The notes: generated from the letters alone by a model not told the origin. A stretch of 64,000 nt of DNA from Pelodera strongyloides (GCA_036852015.1 JAANDG010000312.1:1-64000); one strand, 5' to 3'. Shown: positions 12,104-26,300, counted from the stretch's first letter. Numbers and translations: made by a program.

Positions 12104-12264
12104 TTAAGAGGTATGACACGTGGTTTTGAAACAAATGCTGGACACTGCACCACCACGTATTACACGTAAATTTTGTGCAATTCTGTGTAGTAAGTTGCTC
12201 AGACTCCGGAAACACTCCTAAATTTGCATACGATTCACACAAACCACGTGTCATTTCGCTGTAA
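12104..12264. mobile_element. Palindromic TTAA element, CACGTG subfamily
   Basis: The left border is TTAAGAGGTATGACACGTGG and the right border has AACCACGTGTCAT followed by a degenerate CGCTGTAAAA. Full copies of the same subfamily lie at 33322-33449 and 53847-53985. There is no coding capacity. Confidence 0.7.
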
Positions 12265-12669
12265 AAAATTAGTTGATTCAGTCATCAAAGGGCTAGGAAA
12301 CTTGGGCTTTAAAACTTTACACAAAGGTGATCTTGATCACTAGGACTAGAAGATTTGTGATTCTCCGATGTTTTTTTTATCTTTAATTGCCGTGTCGCAA
12401 TGAAGAAATGGGCCCTTTCGCTCGTCTTTATTTTCAAAAGAAAACAGGTGCTGGACGGCGGAAATTTTATGACATTGTTTGGCCATGCTTTACGCTTTAC
12501 TGTCGAAAATTTATGGGAAGTTATGTCAAGTATATTACGTTCCGGCTCCTTGAAGGGTCAGAAACGTGGTCTGTTTTCTTATTTGTTTACGATCAAATTT
12601 TTCATTACAGTTTTAGGGGTTTAGGTATATCGAGCGAAACTTTTGACCAAAATTTTCTCTTAACGCGAA

Positions 12670-12808
12670 TTAACGGCCGGTTTTTGAAGCGCATCGAGTA
12701 CACCATCATTCTTATGCGTCATATACAAATAAACATAAATTTAGTATAATTACGTAAGAATTCAGTTGTCCACGATGTTATTCAAAAACGGGTTGGTATT
12801 TCGCTTAA
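12670..12808. mobile_element. Palindromic TTAA element, CGGCCG subfamily
   Basis: TTAACGGCCGGTTTTTGAAG at the left and a right end with TTCAAAAACGG and GGTATTTCGCTTAA form inverted termini with TTAA borders. The inner part matches the elements at 21472 and 24892 (ATCGAGTACACC, TACGTAAGAATTC). Confidence 0.65.
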
Positions 12809-13085
12809 ACGGAATTATTGAGCCCTTTAATAATAAATGTTGATGCTTTGATGCTGTTGAAGAACACCTTATTGTTAATTTTTTCCCTTTCTTTCAAAGC
12901 TCTTCAGACTTTGAAAGACACTCAACTATTGTTCCTGCCAAAACTCTTCATTATTTCCATTGTAATAATCACTCATCCACTCTGTTATAACTGCATAACA
13001 AAAAAAAACTGGCAACAATATATTTTACTGATCAACGTAGATTGTGCTTCCCAAATATCCCAAAACCTAAAGATTCCATATAAAG

Positions 13086-13320
13086 ATATGAATTTTAACT
13101 TATGCAACGTAAGTAACTGGATTTTAACGTAAGTAACTGGATTTTAACTTATGCAACGTAAGTAACTGGATTTTAACTTATGCGACGTAAGTAACTGGAT
13201 TTTAACTTATGTGACTTAAGTAACTGGATTTTAACTTATGCAACGTAAGTAACTGGATTTTAACTTACGCGAAGTAAGTAACTGGATTTTAACTTATGCT
13301 ACTTAAGTACTAACTTACTT
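13086..13320. repeat. Minisatellite with iterated GTAAGT (about 31-bp unit)
   Basis: A unit of about 31 bases built from ACGTAAGTAACTGGATTTTA and ACTTATGCA is repeated about seven times, with one shorter unit near the start. Most units carry GTAAGT or a one-base variant, the metazoan 5' splice-site consensus. The array ends about 315 bases before the first coding exon of the RIPOR homologue. Confidence 0.8.
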
Positions 13321-13634
13321 TCTGGAGGTTCTAGTCAGCACATCAACTTAATTGCCTGATCTTCTACCATTTATTTTTCCCACGAAATTGGTCAACAAAG
13401 TGTGGGTACCCGCAACGTCAATGTTATCCAAACTGTCAAAAGCGTCAGTAAACACCGAGGCTGAGAATAGACCTCTGACCAGATAATTTGGTCATCTAAT
13501 GATCTTAATTAACCACTTAATTGATTGATTTTATGGTGAACTCGTTTTTTTTTCGTCAGTTCCTTTCCTGTCTAATATATGTGATTTACAGAATAATAGC
13601 TGATTGTCAGTTGTCTTTAATTTGTTGTTTTTAG

Positions 13635-13638
13635 TATG
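13635..13638 (+). promoter_or_regulatory. RIPOR: Start codon one base after a 3' splice site
   Basis: The sequence TTGTTGTTTTTAG (ending at 13634) is followed by T and then ATG. Essentially the whole 5' UTR must therefore come from a separate exon or a trans-spliced leader. In several animal groups spliced-leader sites sit this close to the ATG, but an ordinary upstream 5' UTR exon is equally possible. Confidence 0.6.
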
Positions 13639-16037
13639 AATAATGCCCGTCCGGTATATCTCGATCCGAACACGTCAACGGTAAACATTTATGTTATTTA
13701 CGAGTAACTTAGGCTTAGGCTTAGGCTTAGGCTTAGGCTTAGGCTTCGAACGTGGGACCCCATGTTATTCACGAGTAACTTTGTTATATTCTGGAGGAGA
13801 GCGCTATAGTTCCTTACTAAATTTTCTGACACATTGTTTCCAAGTTTTAGCAAAACACCAAAATAGAAGACTATTTTGGAATAAACTCCGACATAGAACA
13901 CACAAAATTTGCAAAAAAAAATACATGGAGATGTGGTTGCCTTGAGAAAGCCACACCCCATACCATTAGATTATACTATCAAATAGGTATTTTTAAAGGT
14001 ATTTCTTGGTGAACCGCTCCCCACAACTTCCTACCCTACAGTCTACTTTCATCCACAACATGTACAGGGCCGACGAGACTGTTTGGGACAAATTACAGTG
14101 GGTTTCATTCCTATCTTATTTATGTATTTATTAATTAAATAAAACCTTATCATATTTTAAGTTATGGTATAAAATAGTTCTCTCGCGAAATTCAATTGTG
14201 AAGAAAGAAGTTTTGAATGGAAATCGCTTTCAATATCACCGAAAACAAGATGCTCCCGGGATTGCCAGATACGGGGGAGGGGAATAACTCTGTGAATGTA
14301 TTTTTCAGTTTTCAACCAGCAATAAACTAAAAACGCACCTCGGCAAAGCCTCATTGGTCACGTTATCGCCTCTGCGCAAAGCTTTTTTCTGTTATTTCTT
14401 TTTCACATAGTGATTGTTTTATCAAGATTTGTTTCTCGCCATCAGCACCCTTTGTTTCTTAGGTTCCTCAGAATCAACGTTTATCAAGTGAACAATCCCA
14501 TGGCGACGCTGTCATTCTAGAGGAGTTCGCACAGGATGATGATTCCTCTGATGATGAGACCATATACCTTCCAATCGGGTACGAATTATACTTTTTTTTG
14601 TAATTAGTAGTAATTACCTGCAATTGCCTTCCGTCGTCCCCAGTCGTGCTTTCTGTTTTGTGCTGGAAATTGAATCCAAGAGCACAATGTATTTCTCAAA
14701 ATCAGTTGTTATACCTGGAATTTTAATTTCCTTTCCTTAGCTATACCGTAGGAAAACAGAGTAGACATATTTTTTGCAGTTTGCAGTGTAGGGAGTTTGG
14801 TTTTAGTAAAATAAGCAAATATATCTCGCTCGCACTATTTCACAAGCTTTGTACTTTGTTGGCGATTACACTATTATACAGTAAACATGAAATTAAACAA
14901 ATAATTTGGACAATGTAAAGTAAACAAATCTATTCTTATCATTCGGGCGCCGGCGTGGTAAAAGTAAGGTAGAATAATATTTGACTAAACCTAAACGGGA
15001 CATGTGAATTGGTTGCAAATCACACAAATTTGGTGATAGTGTGATAGTCTAGTAAACTACACTGCTGGGTGCCAATAAGGACCATCATTAGCTCCATACC
15101 TATTCTACCAATACCACCCAATACCAATACTACATACATCCACTATTTAGACCAATTTGTGAAACATTTGTGTTTTGAAGGGCCGATTTCTGTGTGTGTA
15201 ACTAATTAATTCAGTAACCAAACAACATAATCCTTTCCTCTATTACAGTACCAAATATAAATCTCTGTGCGCTGCTTTTTTTTACCAATTTATCTATAAT
15301 GTTTTTTTTACCAATTTATCTTTTTTTTACTTGTAGGTATCATGTTGCGTAAATGGAGGCGATTTTCTTTAATTTTATACCCTATACAAAACCTCATGTG
15401 CTGGCCCAATTCCAAATCTAATTGCTTCTAATTATCCTCTTTCTAATGTGCAACACTCGAGTGGGTACGGTCGCTCCGTCTTGATATCATTCTCACTTTG
15501 AGTGCTAATGCTAGCGCTTCCCCCTTCCGCGTATACCTTCAATTGCTCTCCCGAAATTAGCACCATGGATAATTATAATTAGCTTAGACTAAGAATCACT
15601 ATCTTTATTTTTGTATATTAAAAGTTCTTTTTTTTTTATTCTAATCATACTCATTTACATATGATGCAGCAAAATCCGTTTCAAAAACCAGGTGTTATAC
15701 TGCATTAAACCATGACGAATTATAGTCCTCCAGCGTTTTTTTTATAAACCACGTGACAAGCTGCTTCACACATGCGTTAAGCTTCAGTTACTCCACTATA
15801 AGTTTAGTTTGAGAATGCAGTGTCTATACAACTGGAATTCATTTTAATATGCTCACTATTGAAGATTCTTTTCGGTATCTTTTTCACCACAAAGTGCTCA
15901 TGTTCTATTTTTTTCCGCCCATACTTTTCAGTTCATATTTGCTTATTTTAGTAGAGGTTGCATGTCCGGAAGGTCAGTTATTGTAACCACTCTCTCTCTC
16001 TCTCTCTCTCTCGCTCTCTCTCTCTCTCTTACTCGTC

Positions 16038-16071
<34 letters not shown>

Positions 16072-19000
16072 TTCTCTTCCGATTTCTCCACAACTTCTAT
16101 AGTCAACGTATTACCACCGTTATGGTCTCTCGCCTATGCATCTCAGCGACCAATGCATGTATACTGTCCGGTAGTGTTGTGTGTATAATATTTGCATACA
16201 ATCTTGAATCGGAAGCGCTTAGAGCGAGAGTCTGCCCCGTAATATTTAGCATTTACAGTGCAACACCATCTTCAAGTTATAGTGAATTTATGCTATTTCC
16301 TAAAAAGAATTACTGGGGAAAGAATTGTCTGCTAGTGTCTTGTTCAACGGTGTATATATAGAACTTAGTCCCCCCTCCCCCGTAATACTTTGAGTCAATT
16401 ACCCAAGTTTGAGGTTAGCATTAACCCCGAGCTTGAGACCATACGCTTAAAGAAACTGTCTCTTGATTTAATTTTAAATATAGAGTTGATGTGAACGTAA
16501 CTTTGTCTGTAGTTATCACTCCAGGCTCCATGCACACATGATTAGAAGAAACGATGTGACATATTCACCACTCAATACACTCAAGTTCCCCGAGGTGGAT
16601 CTTTTATCTTTTCTCAGGAACTCTTAGTTCAGGTTTAGAATGCTATTTTCTCTGTACCCAGGGAATATTTCCCCATGGGGTATTGAGTATTGAGTGGTGA
16701 ATATGGCCTCTGGTTTACCAACTTCATCATTGACTTGATTTTGAAACATTTTTTTTGTCTGTCTATTATTTCATATTCATATAATAATAATTATAATAAT
16801 TTATTACGCACACGTCGCACACATACAATTCATGAGAAAAATATATGCAACGTACAGTTTTGTCGAGTAAAGCAACAGTAGCACAAATACAAATATGAAG
16901 AAAGCGAAAAAAATAAATAAAGGGACACATTATCTATGAAGCTAAGTGCGGAGTTTCCTCAATCATAATAGAAGTTCTATGTACAAATGAATGCCTACGA
17001 AATCATCTTGATTTTTTTGTATTAAATCCACGGTCTAGTGAATTCAACACACTTGCAGCTACTTACAATTTGCTCTCAAATTGTACGTATACAGGAACAT
17101 CCACAAAATATAAGCTTGTTTTAGTATTAGAATGGTTTGCTCATTTTTTGTTTGTTTATGTGCAGAACAGCACAATGTCTTCGGACAGTGGTTTCAGTTT
17201 ACCGCATTCTCTTCTATGAGGAACTAGCTGTGAATAAGCACCCGGATTGCTGTTATATTTCTTATTATTATATATTTCTTTTTCTTTTGTGTTGCATATT
17301 GGAGCTGTTAGGAGTTTGGAAGACATAGTATGTAGAAAAATTGTTTTGATGGTGAAGGTGTTGTATATTATATCTTAAAACTATATTTACGTTGTAGCTT
17401 TTCCTTTATTCACTTGAAACGATATGCGTAGTTTCTTAGGGGATGGTGTGGTTTATGTATGGCGCAATTTAGCGGATCCTTGTATGCACACCATTTCCAT
17501 GTAATTGGTGCGCTAGGCACCCTTCGAGAGGCACACTCTATTCTGACTGGTTTTGCTGAATTTCAAGCGACATGAGGCTAATATAGCTTGGTGATTTTTT
17601 TATGTATAAATCTAATTATTGATTACCAGAATCCTCTCAAATTAAAATTAGCTATCTTTACTGTAAAAGTTGCACACAATAAGTACCGACTTTCAAAAGT
17701 TTAAAATATATGGCATGAACGATTACAACTGTTCAATTCTTAAAGAAAGCGCTTGTGCTTTGACATTTTATGACATTTTCAAATAAGAGTGAGTCATATA
17801 GAAGCGCAATGTCCCATATGTACAGACATGCACTGTTGTTTCTTTTTGTTTCTTTTATACAATCACTCACCCATTGACTATATACATAGTACTATACGAT
17901 TCTTTTCCGTGCTAGAATGATGTTTTTAATTAATTTTCGATTCGCTACTATCAACGAAAAGACGGTGTTTAATGTTTTCCGTGCATTTTTATTTGATTGT
18001 TCACTCATGGGGTTTCCAAGTATCCCCGGTGTGATTCTGCTGTCAGTACTACCGTATTTCTGCACGAAACTTGCATATATAATATGAAAAATGAAAAAAA
18101 TATTCTCGTGTAGTTCCAATATACTGTAAATTTTCACCATACCTGGAAACCCCATCATAGAGTGATGTTTGATGTTTCTATCTAATAAGAACTAAAAAAA
18201 ACTTTCCTATTACATTTACTACTGACTATATACACTCGATCCAATAAGTCTGTTTCTTTTTTGTTTTATTCAACGAAAATGTGCTTCAAATTTCCTGCAA
18301 ATTTCAATCCTAAAACGACTTCAAATTTTGTCAATTCATTGAACTTTTATTGTTAGTTTACCTGATACGAAACATAATTTTTTTATCATTATTATTATTA
18401 TTATTGTCAATGCGTTTGATTTGCTTGTACGCTTTATTTGGGACAATATTGTTCACTTATAAATGCGCATTTGTATGAGCTCCGCGCTCTCAATCGTCCC
18501 CTTTTTAATTCTATTTCTCCCATAGTCACAAGCGAAAATTTATTGAAAACCAATAAATATCAATATAGTTTACTTGAATTCACCAAGCAATATGGTCACA
18601 TTTTGTTGAAGAGTATGTTGTGTAGTATTTAACTTTGTTCTGGTGCTCATACGTACTATACCTATACTTTGATGTCGTTAACTGTAACTGTAAGATTCAA
18701 AACACACCCATATCCTTACATTGTCGTAAATTGTCGTAGAACCTTTTTATGATCAGAAAATCGATATGGAATATTTTCCATTGTTACGTCTTGTGATACT
18801 CATAATACATTCGTAAGTCACAGTTTATCCATAACATATAAAGAAAAAAATTGGCGTAGTTTGATCTTGATCACACTCATACTTTCACAGATAAAATATC
18901 ACATCACTTATTCTATTTGCTTTTTTCTCGCTTCAATTTGACAGTTTAGTAAGTTAGAGAAATTCACGCCTTGAAGCACTAGTCTACGATCTCATCCTCT

Positions 19001-22000
19001 TATTTTGTAATTCTCGTGATTGATTCATCACAAAAAATAGTAATTAGACCTTACCATTGTTCAAACTTTAGAATTAGAACACTCATAAAATCGAAACCAT
19101 GCCCTGACCTATCACATCAATAATATTCCATTCTGTACAATTTATTGAACTTTCAGTACTACTACGCACTGTTGCCGTTGTATAGCATTTGTACCTCTTC
19201 ATATTCATATACACGTCCATTCACACCTTGTCAGCGCTTTCCTCGCCCTATTTCGATATCATAAATACATGTCTATGGCCCATATGTAATATTCAACCTC
19301 GGCTTACACTTTGATTTTGGTTCAGAATTTTTAATTTCACAACTTATGAATGGGATAAATAACACCAAAAATTCTATTCATATGGTTCAGACGTAGTGAT
19401 TTTTATAAACAAATCCACGTAGTGAGACAGTGTGCTTGATGAGGAGTCATACGACATGTGAGTGATGAGAGATCGTAAAATAGTTCTAATCCCTGAAGAG
19501 GTTGCAGGCATGTGGTTCTATGACAAAGGATGGGGACAATACGTCCCCGAGGACAACATTTCGTAATTTTAACTCGAAAATTATCCTTTATTTTTCATGC
19601 TTCACCCCGAACCCGATCTCAATTTTCTTTGTCAGATGTTTATGGGGCTCACTATGACTATACATAATCTTGCCCCTACCATGCAACCAGAATTTTCTGG
19701 AATTCTGCGAAGGTTCTCCGTATACATCTCGTGGTAACAGTCTCTGAACTGATCCCTTTAACTGTCCACGTTGATCACACTGAAAAAGTAATTGCCCTGC
19801 TCAATGTAGGCCATTGTTGTAGTGACGGGTATTATTCGCGCTTCGCGCTTGTTAACGCTCATCTACCGCGTACATATGGGCGCGCGGGCGGTAATCACAG
19901 TAATTTGTGGTTAGGCCCTCCGGTAATAGAGGATGAATTGAGATACGGTCGATTTAGTGCTATATAGCGGTCAGCAACGGATCAGCGTAAAACTCGACTA
20001 TGGCAAATAATTGATCGATTAATATTTATAAAGTTTTGTTGTGTACTGTATCACCAACACGATAGTTTAAAGGATCGCGGTCACTTCAAATTCGACTTTT
20101 TACTTCAATTATCCATAAACATGAAAAATCACCTAGAAAAATACCATTCCGGTGTCAATTTACTGAAAAATTAACCCAGAGAAAGAAATCCCCTCGGTTG
20201 CGTTCTAATTACGTACAGTATGACAACGACAACTGAGACAGTAGAGCACACACTTTCCCTCTTCCCCGGTTTTTCTTTGTTTTGTCATCATTGGCAACCG
20301 GCCAAGTCCCGTTGCGATTTAGAAAACACCCCATTTTGTCAAAAATCAGAACTCAACACAAGGGATGTTTTTCCCTGTGATAAATATTCCGTAAAATGGC
20401 ATCGGAAAGGTATTTTTCTAGGTATCTTTTTATATTTATTGATAATTTAAGTAAAAAGACGATAATGAAGTGACTACTATCCTTTAAGTTAAGCTTTAAA
20501 GGTTTCGAATTTATCCCTTTTTTCTGAAGTTTAGTATGCAGTTAGAAAGATTTCGTGGGGAGTTTTGTGACGTTTCGCACATTTTACTCTTGGTTTTCGG
20601 CCAAGTTTTGCAGTTCGAGTAGTTGTTAGCTTTTAAATATACGTAAAAATTACAGTCTCCAATTCCGAGATTCCTCCATTCCTGTCCTAGTCGCTGACAG
20701 TCGCATTTTTGTTAATATATCTAATTATTATATTTATTTAATTAATTATCTATAATTACAGCTCCTCGCACCCGATGGAGCGCCTTGCGCGGCTTCCCCA
20801 CTGGGATGCGCAACAGTTCAAGCAGCTGAATCAAGGTGGGCAATTAAGAATTAGAATAGGCAGAATCTTCGAGCTTAGTACGACTCCCGAAAAGACAGCT
20901 AGGACAGATATAAACCAAATCTTTATATCAACGTTTCCCCTTTCGGCAACATCAGGACAAGGAATAAATACCTCAAACTTGGATAATTAAACCTTTTAAT
21001 TTTGTTTTATATTTTACGGATCTTATCTTACGTTTTTGATGTTTTCGACGAACATTTATACCAGATAATACGCTTTTTTCTAATATGAATTGTCTTCTTG
21101 TTTTACCTACGAACATTTTGGTTAATTCAAGGAGGTTCAAAGGTTTCAAGTTTATACATTATTTGAGCATTATCAAAACATAGTGAGTTTAATAGTGGGT
21201 ATCGAGACCCCCTCATCTATATAATAAATACCTCTACATATACCGTTGGTATTACCACCTTCACATTCACATATACCATACAATCACCAAATTCCAGTCC
21301 ACCCTTTGAATAAGCGATTTGCTTACGGTTTACTGAGCTTTGCTGCGCTTGAATAGATATGTAAACTGGGATACAATAAACTATCATGCCTATAGTGAAT
21401 GGGATAACTTTCTATTAAATGTTGGCCGGGCCTACGGGCCGAGTGTTTCTGCCTATAAATAAATTACAATTTTAAAGCGAAATGGCGGCCGATTTTTGAA
21501 ACACATCAAGTACACCAGCATTCTTATGCAGCTTATGCAAATGAACATAAATTAGAATAAAAAATCGAGCTAAATTCGAGTAAATTAACATAAATACGTA
21601 GGAATTTAGTTGCCCACGATGCGCTTCAAAAACCGGCCGGTATTTCACTTTAAATAATCTGAAAGTCTCTACAAACATATGTTTCTTTTTGAATCATTCT
21701 AAAATTTCACTTGTTTTTCAGTTTCAGTGTATATATCTTCTGTCTTCTGTGCACCTTATGGTAAATAGTATTGGCGTATACCATAATTTATTTCCGTCTC
21801 GCTTTTAGAAAGCCAATTTCCACCAAATGCCTACCTAAATCTCTATACTCGTTGCAGTTAAGAATTTGAGTGTCACGCCAATTCTAACGAGCTTCTTTTC
21901 TGTTACGTTTAGTTTCTTCTATTTGTTCACGGCGCCGCATTAGCAGATTTATTCTGTCATAGCAAGCGTGCCAGAAAGAAAGAGTATATAATATGTGATA

Positions 22001-23382
22001 TTGACCGAATATTGATCCAAAGTGCAGTTTATATTGATTGATTTTGACAGCCTTATCTGTTGCGCCTAAACCCGGTTCATATGGAGGCATTGCAATCAAT
22101 TTTCAACATGAGTTTGGACTTCTATTTATAGTTTCCAACCAGCCGAACACAACTATACAGCCTCATATCCACACATAAGATAAATAATCATTATTTCAGA
22201 GGAATCGGCTTCATCTGCCATCTATGCCTCGCCTAGTCCAATAACGAATAGACGACCGTTACCTGCTTATAACAACCTTAAATATCCTCCTCAGGTATGT
22301 TGTTTTTTATTCCTTTACTCTTTTTGACGCCGTTTTATTTCGAAAATACACATGCATAAAGATTTGAAGTAGCAATTATCGAATGAGTTTACTCAAGCAA
22401 TAACAACAATAATACGAGAGAGGAGAAGTAACTACTTTGTTACTAAGTGTACAACTAATTTACCAGCTGTTTAAAATTCTAACTAAACGGATAATCTGAT
22501 TTGCTTGTTTCTTTGAATTTCCATAGCTTTATCCTATTCAGACTTTACCTCAAAAACCACCTCAGCGTGCTCCGATAAACGGCTACAACCCCGGAAATAC
22601 GTTGCAGGTTGGACTTATAAATTCTGCGGTAATGAGACAGACACTAGTATAATTAGCGAGAAAAAAAGAGTGTATATGTAATCGTCAATAAAAATATAAA
22701 AATATGTATACGCTACAATCGACAGGCGAACGCCAGTGTTTGAAGAACTGTCACAAATTATTTCCCGAATGGTAATAACCAAATTCCATACATATTTTCC
22801 ATTACGGCATTTTCAGAGAGCCCCAAATCATACCGTATTCGTGTTACCGCGAAATCCGTGTCCCACGCCGAAGAAACACCCGCCCCCGCAGAGTCCAAAT
22901 AAGCCACGCCCCACTGTGGCTCCGCCTTCTAATCGACCACGCCCACCTGATTACAATGCGTTGAACCTTCATTACGCATGTAATCCGACGTTGCCGAGGT
23001 AAAGCTACGAGATGCGATTGCAACAAAAAATTGATGCGGCGGTAGAGCAAGAGCAATGAGTGCGCCAAATCAGGGCGAACCATTTCCATAGAAGTGTTGG
23101 CCCAACGGCCCAACGCCCCCAACGGCCCACCGCCCCCAACGGCCCAACGCCCCCAACGGCCCAACGCCCCCAACGGCCCAACCGGCCTGTATGCCTTTCT
23201 AGGTTGATGGTGCTTTACACACTAGCATTTAAATCTGATGCACGAGGCTAACATGTAAAAGTGGAGCAATAATAATTGTATGTTTCTAAAATATAGTATC
23301 ATTCAGAACTGAGGCTCGCGGCAAACTTCGGCCGCAACTTTCCCTTGACGAAGCTGGTCAAAAACAGAAGTCCACACAACAA
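13636..23382 (+). CDS. RIPOR: RIPOR exons 1-7: disordered N-terminus
   Basis: Coding exons are 13636-13680, 14463-14578, 20762-20835, 22200-22294, 22527-22607, 22817-22998 and 23307-23382 (residues 1-223). The protein begins [15 protein letters not shown]. It has an acidic run (DDDSSDDE) in exon 2 and a segment with [11 protein letters not shown] in exon 3, then becomes proline-, asparagine- and tyrosine-rich (exons 4-6, for example [16 protein letters not shown]). No globular domain is apparent, and this part has no clear counterpart in the vertebrate proteins I know. All splice junctions are GT-AG and phases match at each join. Its exons are separated by introns of 782, 6183, 1364, 232, 209 and 308 bases. 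Confidence 0.85.
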
Positions 23383-26300
23383 GTAAGTCCATTCTGTCTA
23401 AACTAATATTGTTCATCATTGGTTGGTATTTTTCAACCCGCGCTTCTTTCCTATAATATTAAGCATGTAAATATGCGACGAAATTAACACCACGGTAGTT
23501 TTACCTTTGTTTATGATTGAACTTGTTTCAAAATCGCTGAATAACACCCACACTGTTATCAGAATTTCTAACACTGTTTACTAAATTTACGGTCGTTTAT
23601 CTCTACTGTCGGCTGTCGGCCTCTATTACAATAATATTTATCGTTTATTTTTGGTATTTTTAGAAATCAACAACTTATTTTTATACATTTACTCGTGTTC
23701 CATGATGTCTCATTGTCAATATGGAAAAAAATTACACAAAATGTGTTATGCTGATGACCACACCGATCAGCTTATTGAACTTTGAATTGCTATGCATTTA
23801 TTTTAGGAACTACTTTGTTTTCTTCATTTTATTACTATATAGTATGTAAAGTGTGCAAGTAGAATGCAGTATATGTATGTATGAAGCTGACATAATGCAA
23901 AAGTTATGGAACTATTTTGCTTTGCAGTAGTTGTACTGTTTCATAGTAAACTACAATTACAGGAAGTCCTAATAAAATAAGTAAGTTACAAGTACGATAC
24001 AGTAATATTAGTTTGAATTCCCAGACCGAGACCCTTATCGGTAGCTTCAACAGAATAACGGGGGCCGTCTAAGGTGTTGTGAAATTTTAATAACAAACAA
24101 ATGACACATGAAATTGTGACTCATAAAATACTTATAAAATTACTATTAAAGGGTTATTTTGGTTGACTGGCTCGTTGTCCGTTATAGCTTCTTATGCTCT
24201 TGTGATAGATGATTTTTATTGCTTGCTTCTTATGCTTGTGATAGATGATTTTTATTGCTTGCTTCTTATGCTTGTCATAGATAATTTTTATTGCTTAAAC
24301 TATTTTCCAGAAGAGTATGTAGTTGTACATCAATTTTTCTGCCTCGATGCAGTATATATGTTTCGCATGAGTAATAATAACGAGAAGCTCTGTTTACCCA
24401 AAATCATAAAATCTAGATTAGGGTGTAGTACTTATCTAGTTAATTCTTTATTCATTACTCACCGGTCTTTGTTGAAAAGTTTATTTTCGTCTGTGATCGA
24501 AAGATTGTTAGTACATTTTCGGTGTTTTCCCTTATCACTCGCACATAGAAATAGAGTTGACCGTCGTCCCGCCTGCTCACTTATTTGGTACATTTTTGAG
24601 AAGATTTTTGAAAATTGGCGCTCTAACTTTCTCTAATTAATTGATTAGTTGTTTAATTTTTAAGTTGCATTATTAGTATCTTCTAAATTGCACTATTCCA
24701 AGATATGCATCATTTGATTTGTCCGGATATTTTTTGTTCTCTTGGTTTCTTATGAAATTCGATGCATGATTTTCTTCCGTAAGATATACTTATGGTCTTG
24801 CAGAAGAAATGTCTAGAAATTGGACGGATATTAACATGGTGGGTCTTGTTTATTTTTTTTATCTAATAATTTATGATTTGTTGCATTGATATTATAGCGA
24901 AATACTGGCCAATTTTTGAAACACATCGAGTACACCGGCATTCTTATGCAGCTTATGCAAATGAGCATAAATTAGAATAAAAAATCGAGCTAAATTCGAG
25001 AAAATTAGCATAAATACGTAAGAATTCACTTGTCCACGATGCGTTTCAAAAACCGGCCGGTATTTCGCTTTAACATTTTTCTTTATGATAACGATTTTTA
25101 TTTGAAAACATCTTCTCTATTTGACGTAGTACACGCAGATTCGAGCTTTAGTCTTGATCTGCAGGTTTTAAACTTGAGAGGTTCACTTTCACAACCCTTT
25201 ATTTTAGGAGTTGACTTCCCTGTGACATAACTACTTTAGCAAAGTTCTTTGGTATAATATTACGTGGACTAGAGTTAAGAACTAGGATCTAATATAAATG
25301 AATATTAAAATCATCAGAGGAATATTGAGCATACTTGGCAAACGTCTTTCAATACATATGTTCCCATCACAATTTATGCTCCCGGCGAAGCTTGTCTCAT
25401 TCTAATTCGCTGCCGCCTGATTTCTCGCGGTACCAAAGAAAAGTTGGCAAAAACTATCTTTTACGAGATTAGACTGGTTTATCTCCGGAGAGAGTGCCGA
25501 AGGTTACTCGAAGGATGTATTCTTATATTATACATAATCATAATGTTAGCGACAACAATACATATTTTGTCAGATTCCGCGTAAACACAGCTTCGTAATT
25601 TATTGCCGGTTGAAATGTGTAAAAAATTAAGGCTAGCGATGTCCTAGCTTTAATTCATTTCTTGGACTTTTTTTGATAAAGTTTAAAGTCTATAGTCTAT
25701 GTCTATATGTGTAGTCGCCAAAGTCTTAGGCTATCTACGTCTTTGTAAAACAAATAAATTATTGTGCTAACAGTTCACGTTCAGAGATTGAAACATTTTT
25801 GACCTAGGGAAAACTTTCCTTATCCGCCAGCTTCAATATTTTCTAACACATCGATTGTCATATAAGCAATATGTATCAAAGTGCGACATCGTTTAACTAG
25901 AACATGGTTTATGATAAAAGTAATATTTGGTCTACAATATTTTATATTGTGGATAATAATTTTAGTTGATTATTTGAAAATGTAAAAGATGGAAATATTA
26001 TATAATTATAATTAATCTCCTGGTCTCTTTGCATTATAACGGGTCAAAATAGACATGACCTTGCGCCTGTGTTTTTTGATACTTATCGATGTTTCCGTGC
26101 ACCGTTTTTATGGGTTTTGTTCATTCACACTCATGTGTTGAGCACTGTATATTTATATTTTTCTTTATCAATTCTTAGGCTTAAATTTTAAATAACACTT
26201 TTTGGTGCGCATATATATTGCGAACGGGCCCTGATTAAATTGGTAGAAAAACATGTGTAGTTTTTACTATTTTTCTTCACAATTTTACTTTTGTAAAATC

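Larger units (their letters stand above)
3909..13634. other. Intergenic region rich in palindromic repeats
   Basis: No protein gene is supported between the neuropeptide gene and the RIPOR homologue. The region holds the neuropeptide promoter, a 485-bp palindromic element (6218-6702), a 118-bp tandem duplication (7881-8091), several TTAA-type elements, dispersed repeat R1 copy 2, and a donor-like minisatellite (13086-13320). Part of the end next to 13635 must hold the promoter and untranslated 5' exon of the RIPOR homologue, unless that mRNA is trans-spliced. I could not place either. Confidence 0.5.
14579..20761 (+). other. RIPOR intron 2 (6.2 kb)
   Basis: The intron runs from donor gtacga to acceptor TTACAG. 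It contains a fragment of a palindromic element at 15637-15708, a CT-rich microsatellite (15990-16080), inverted-repeat elements at 16559-16703 and 18001-18165, and a TTAA element near its end (20067-20487). No additional in-phase exon with protein character was seen. Confidence 0.7.

Noticed and set aside
22844..23173. 109-codon minus-strand frame with Gly-Arg-Trp repeats
   Set aside because: Antisense shadow of RIPOR exon 6 plus the GC-rich minisatellite of intron 6.
24163..24636. 157-codon open frame in RIPOR intron 7
   Set aside because: It starts in a 42-bp tandem repeat, has no splice phase compatible with neighbours and no protein-like conservation pattern.
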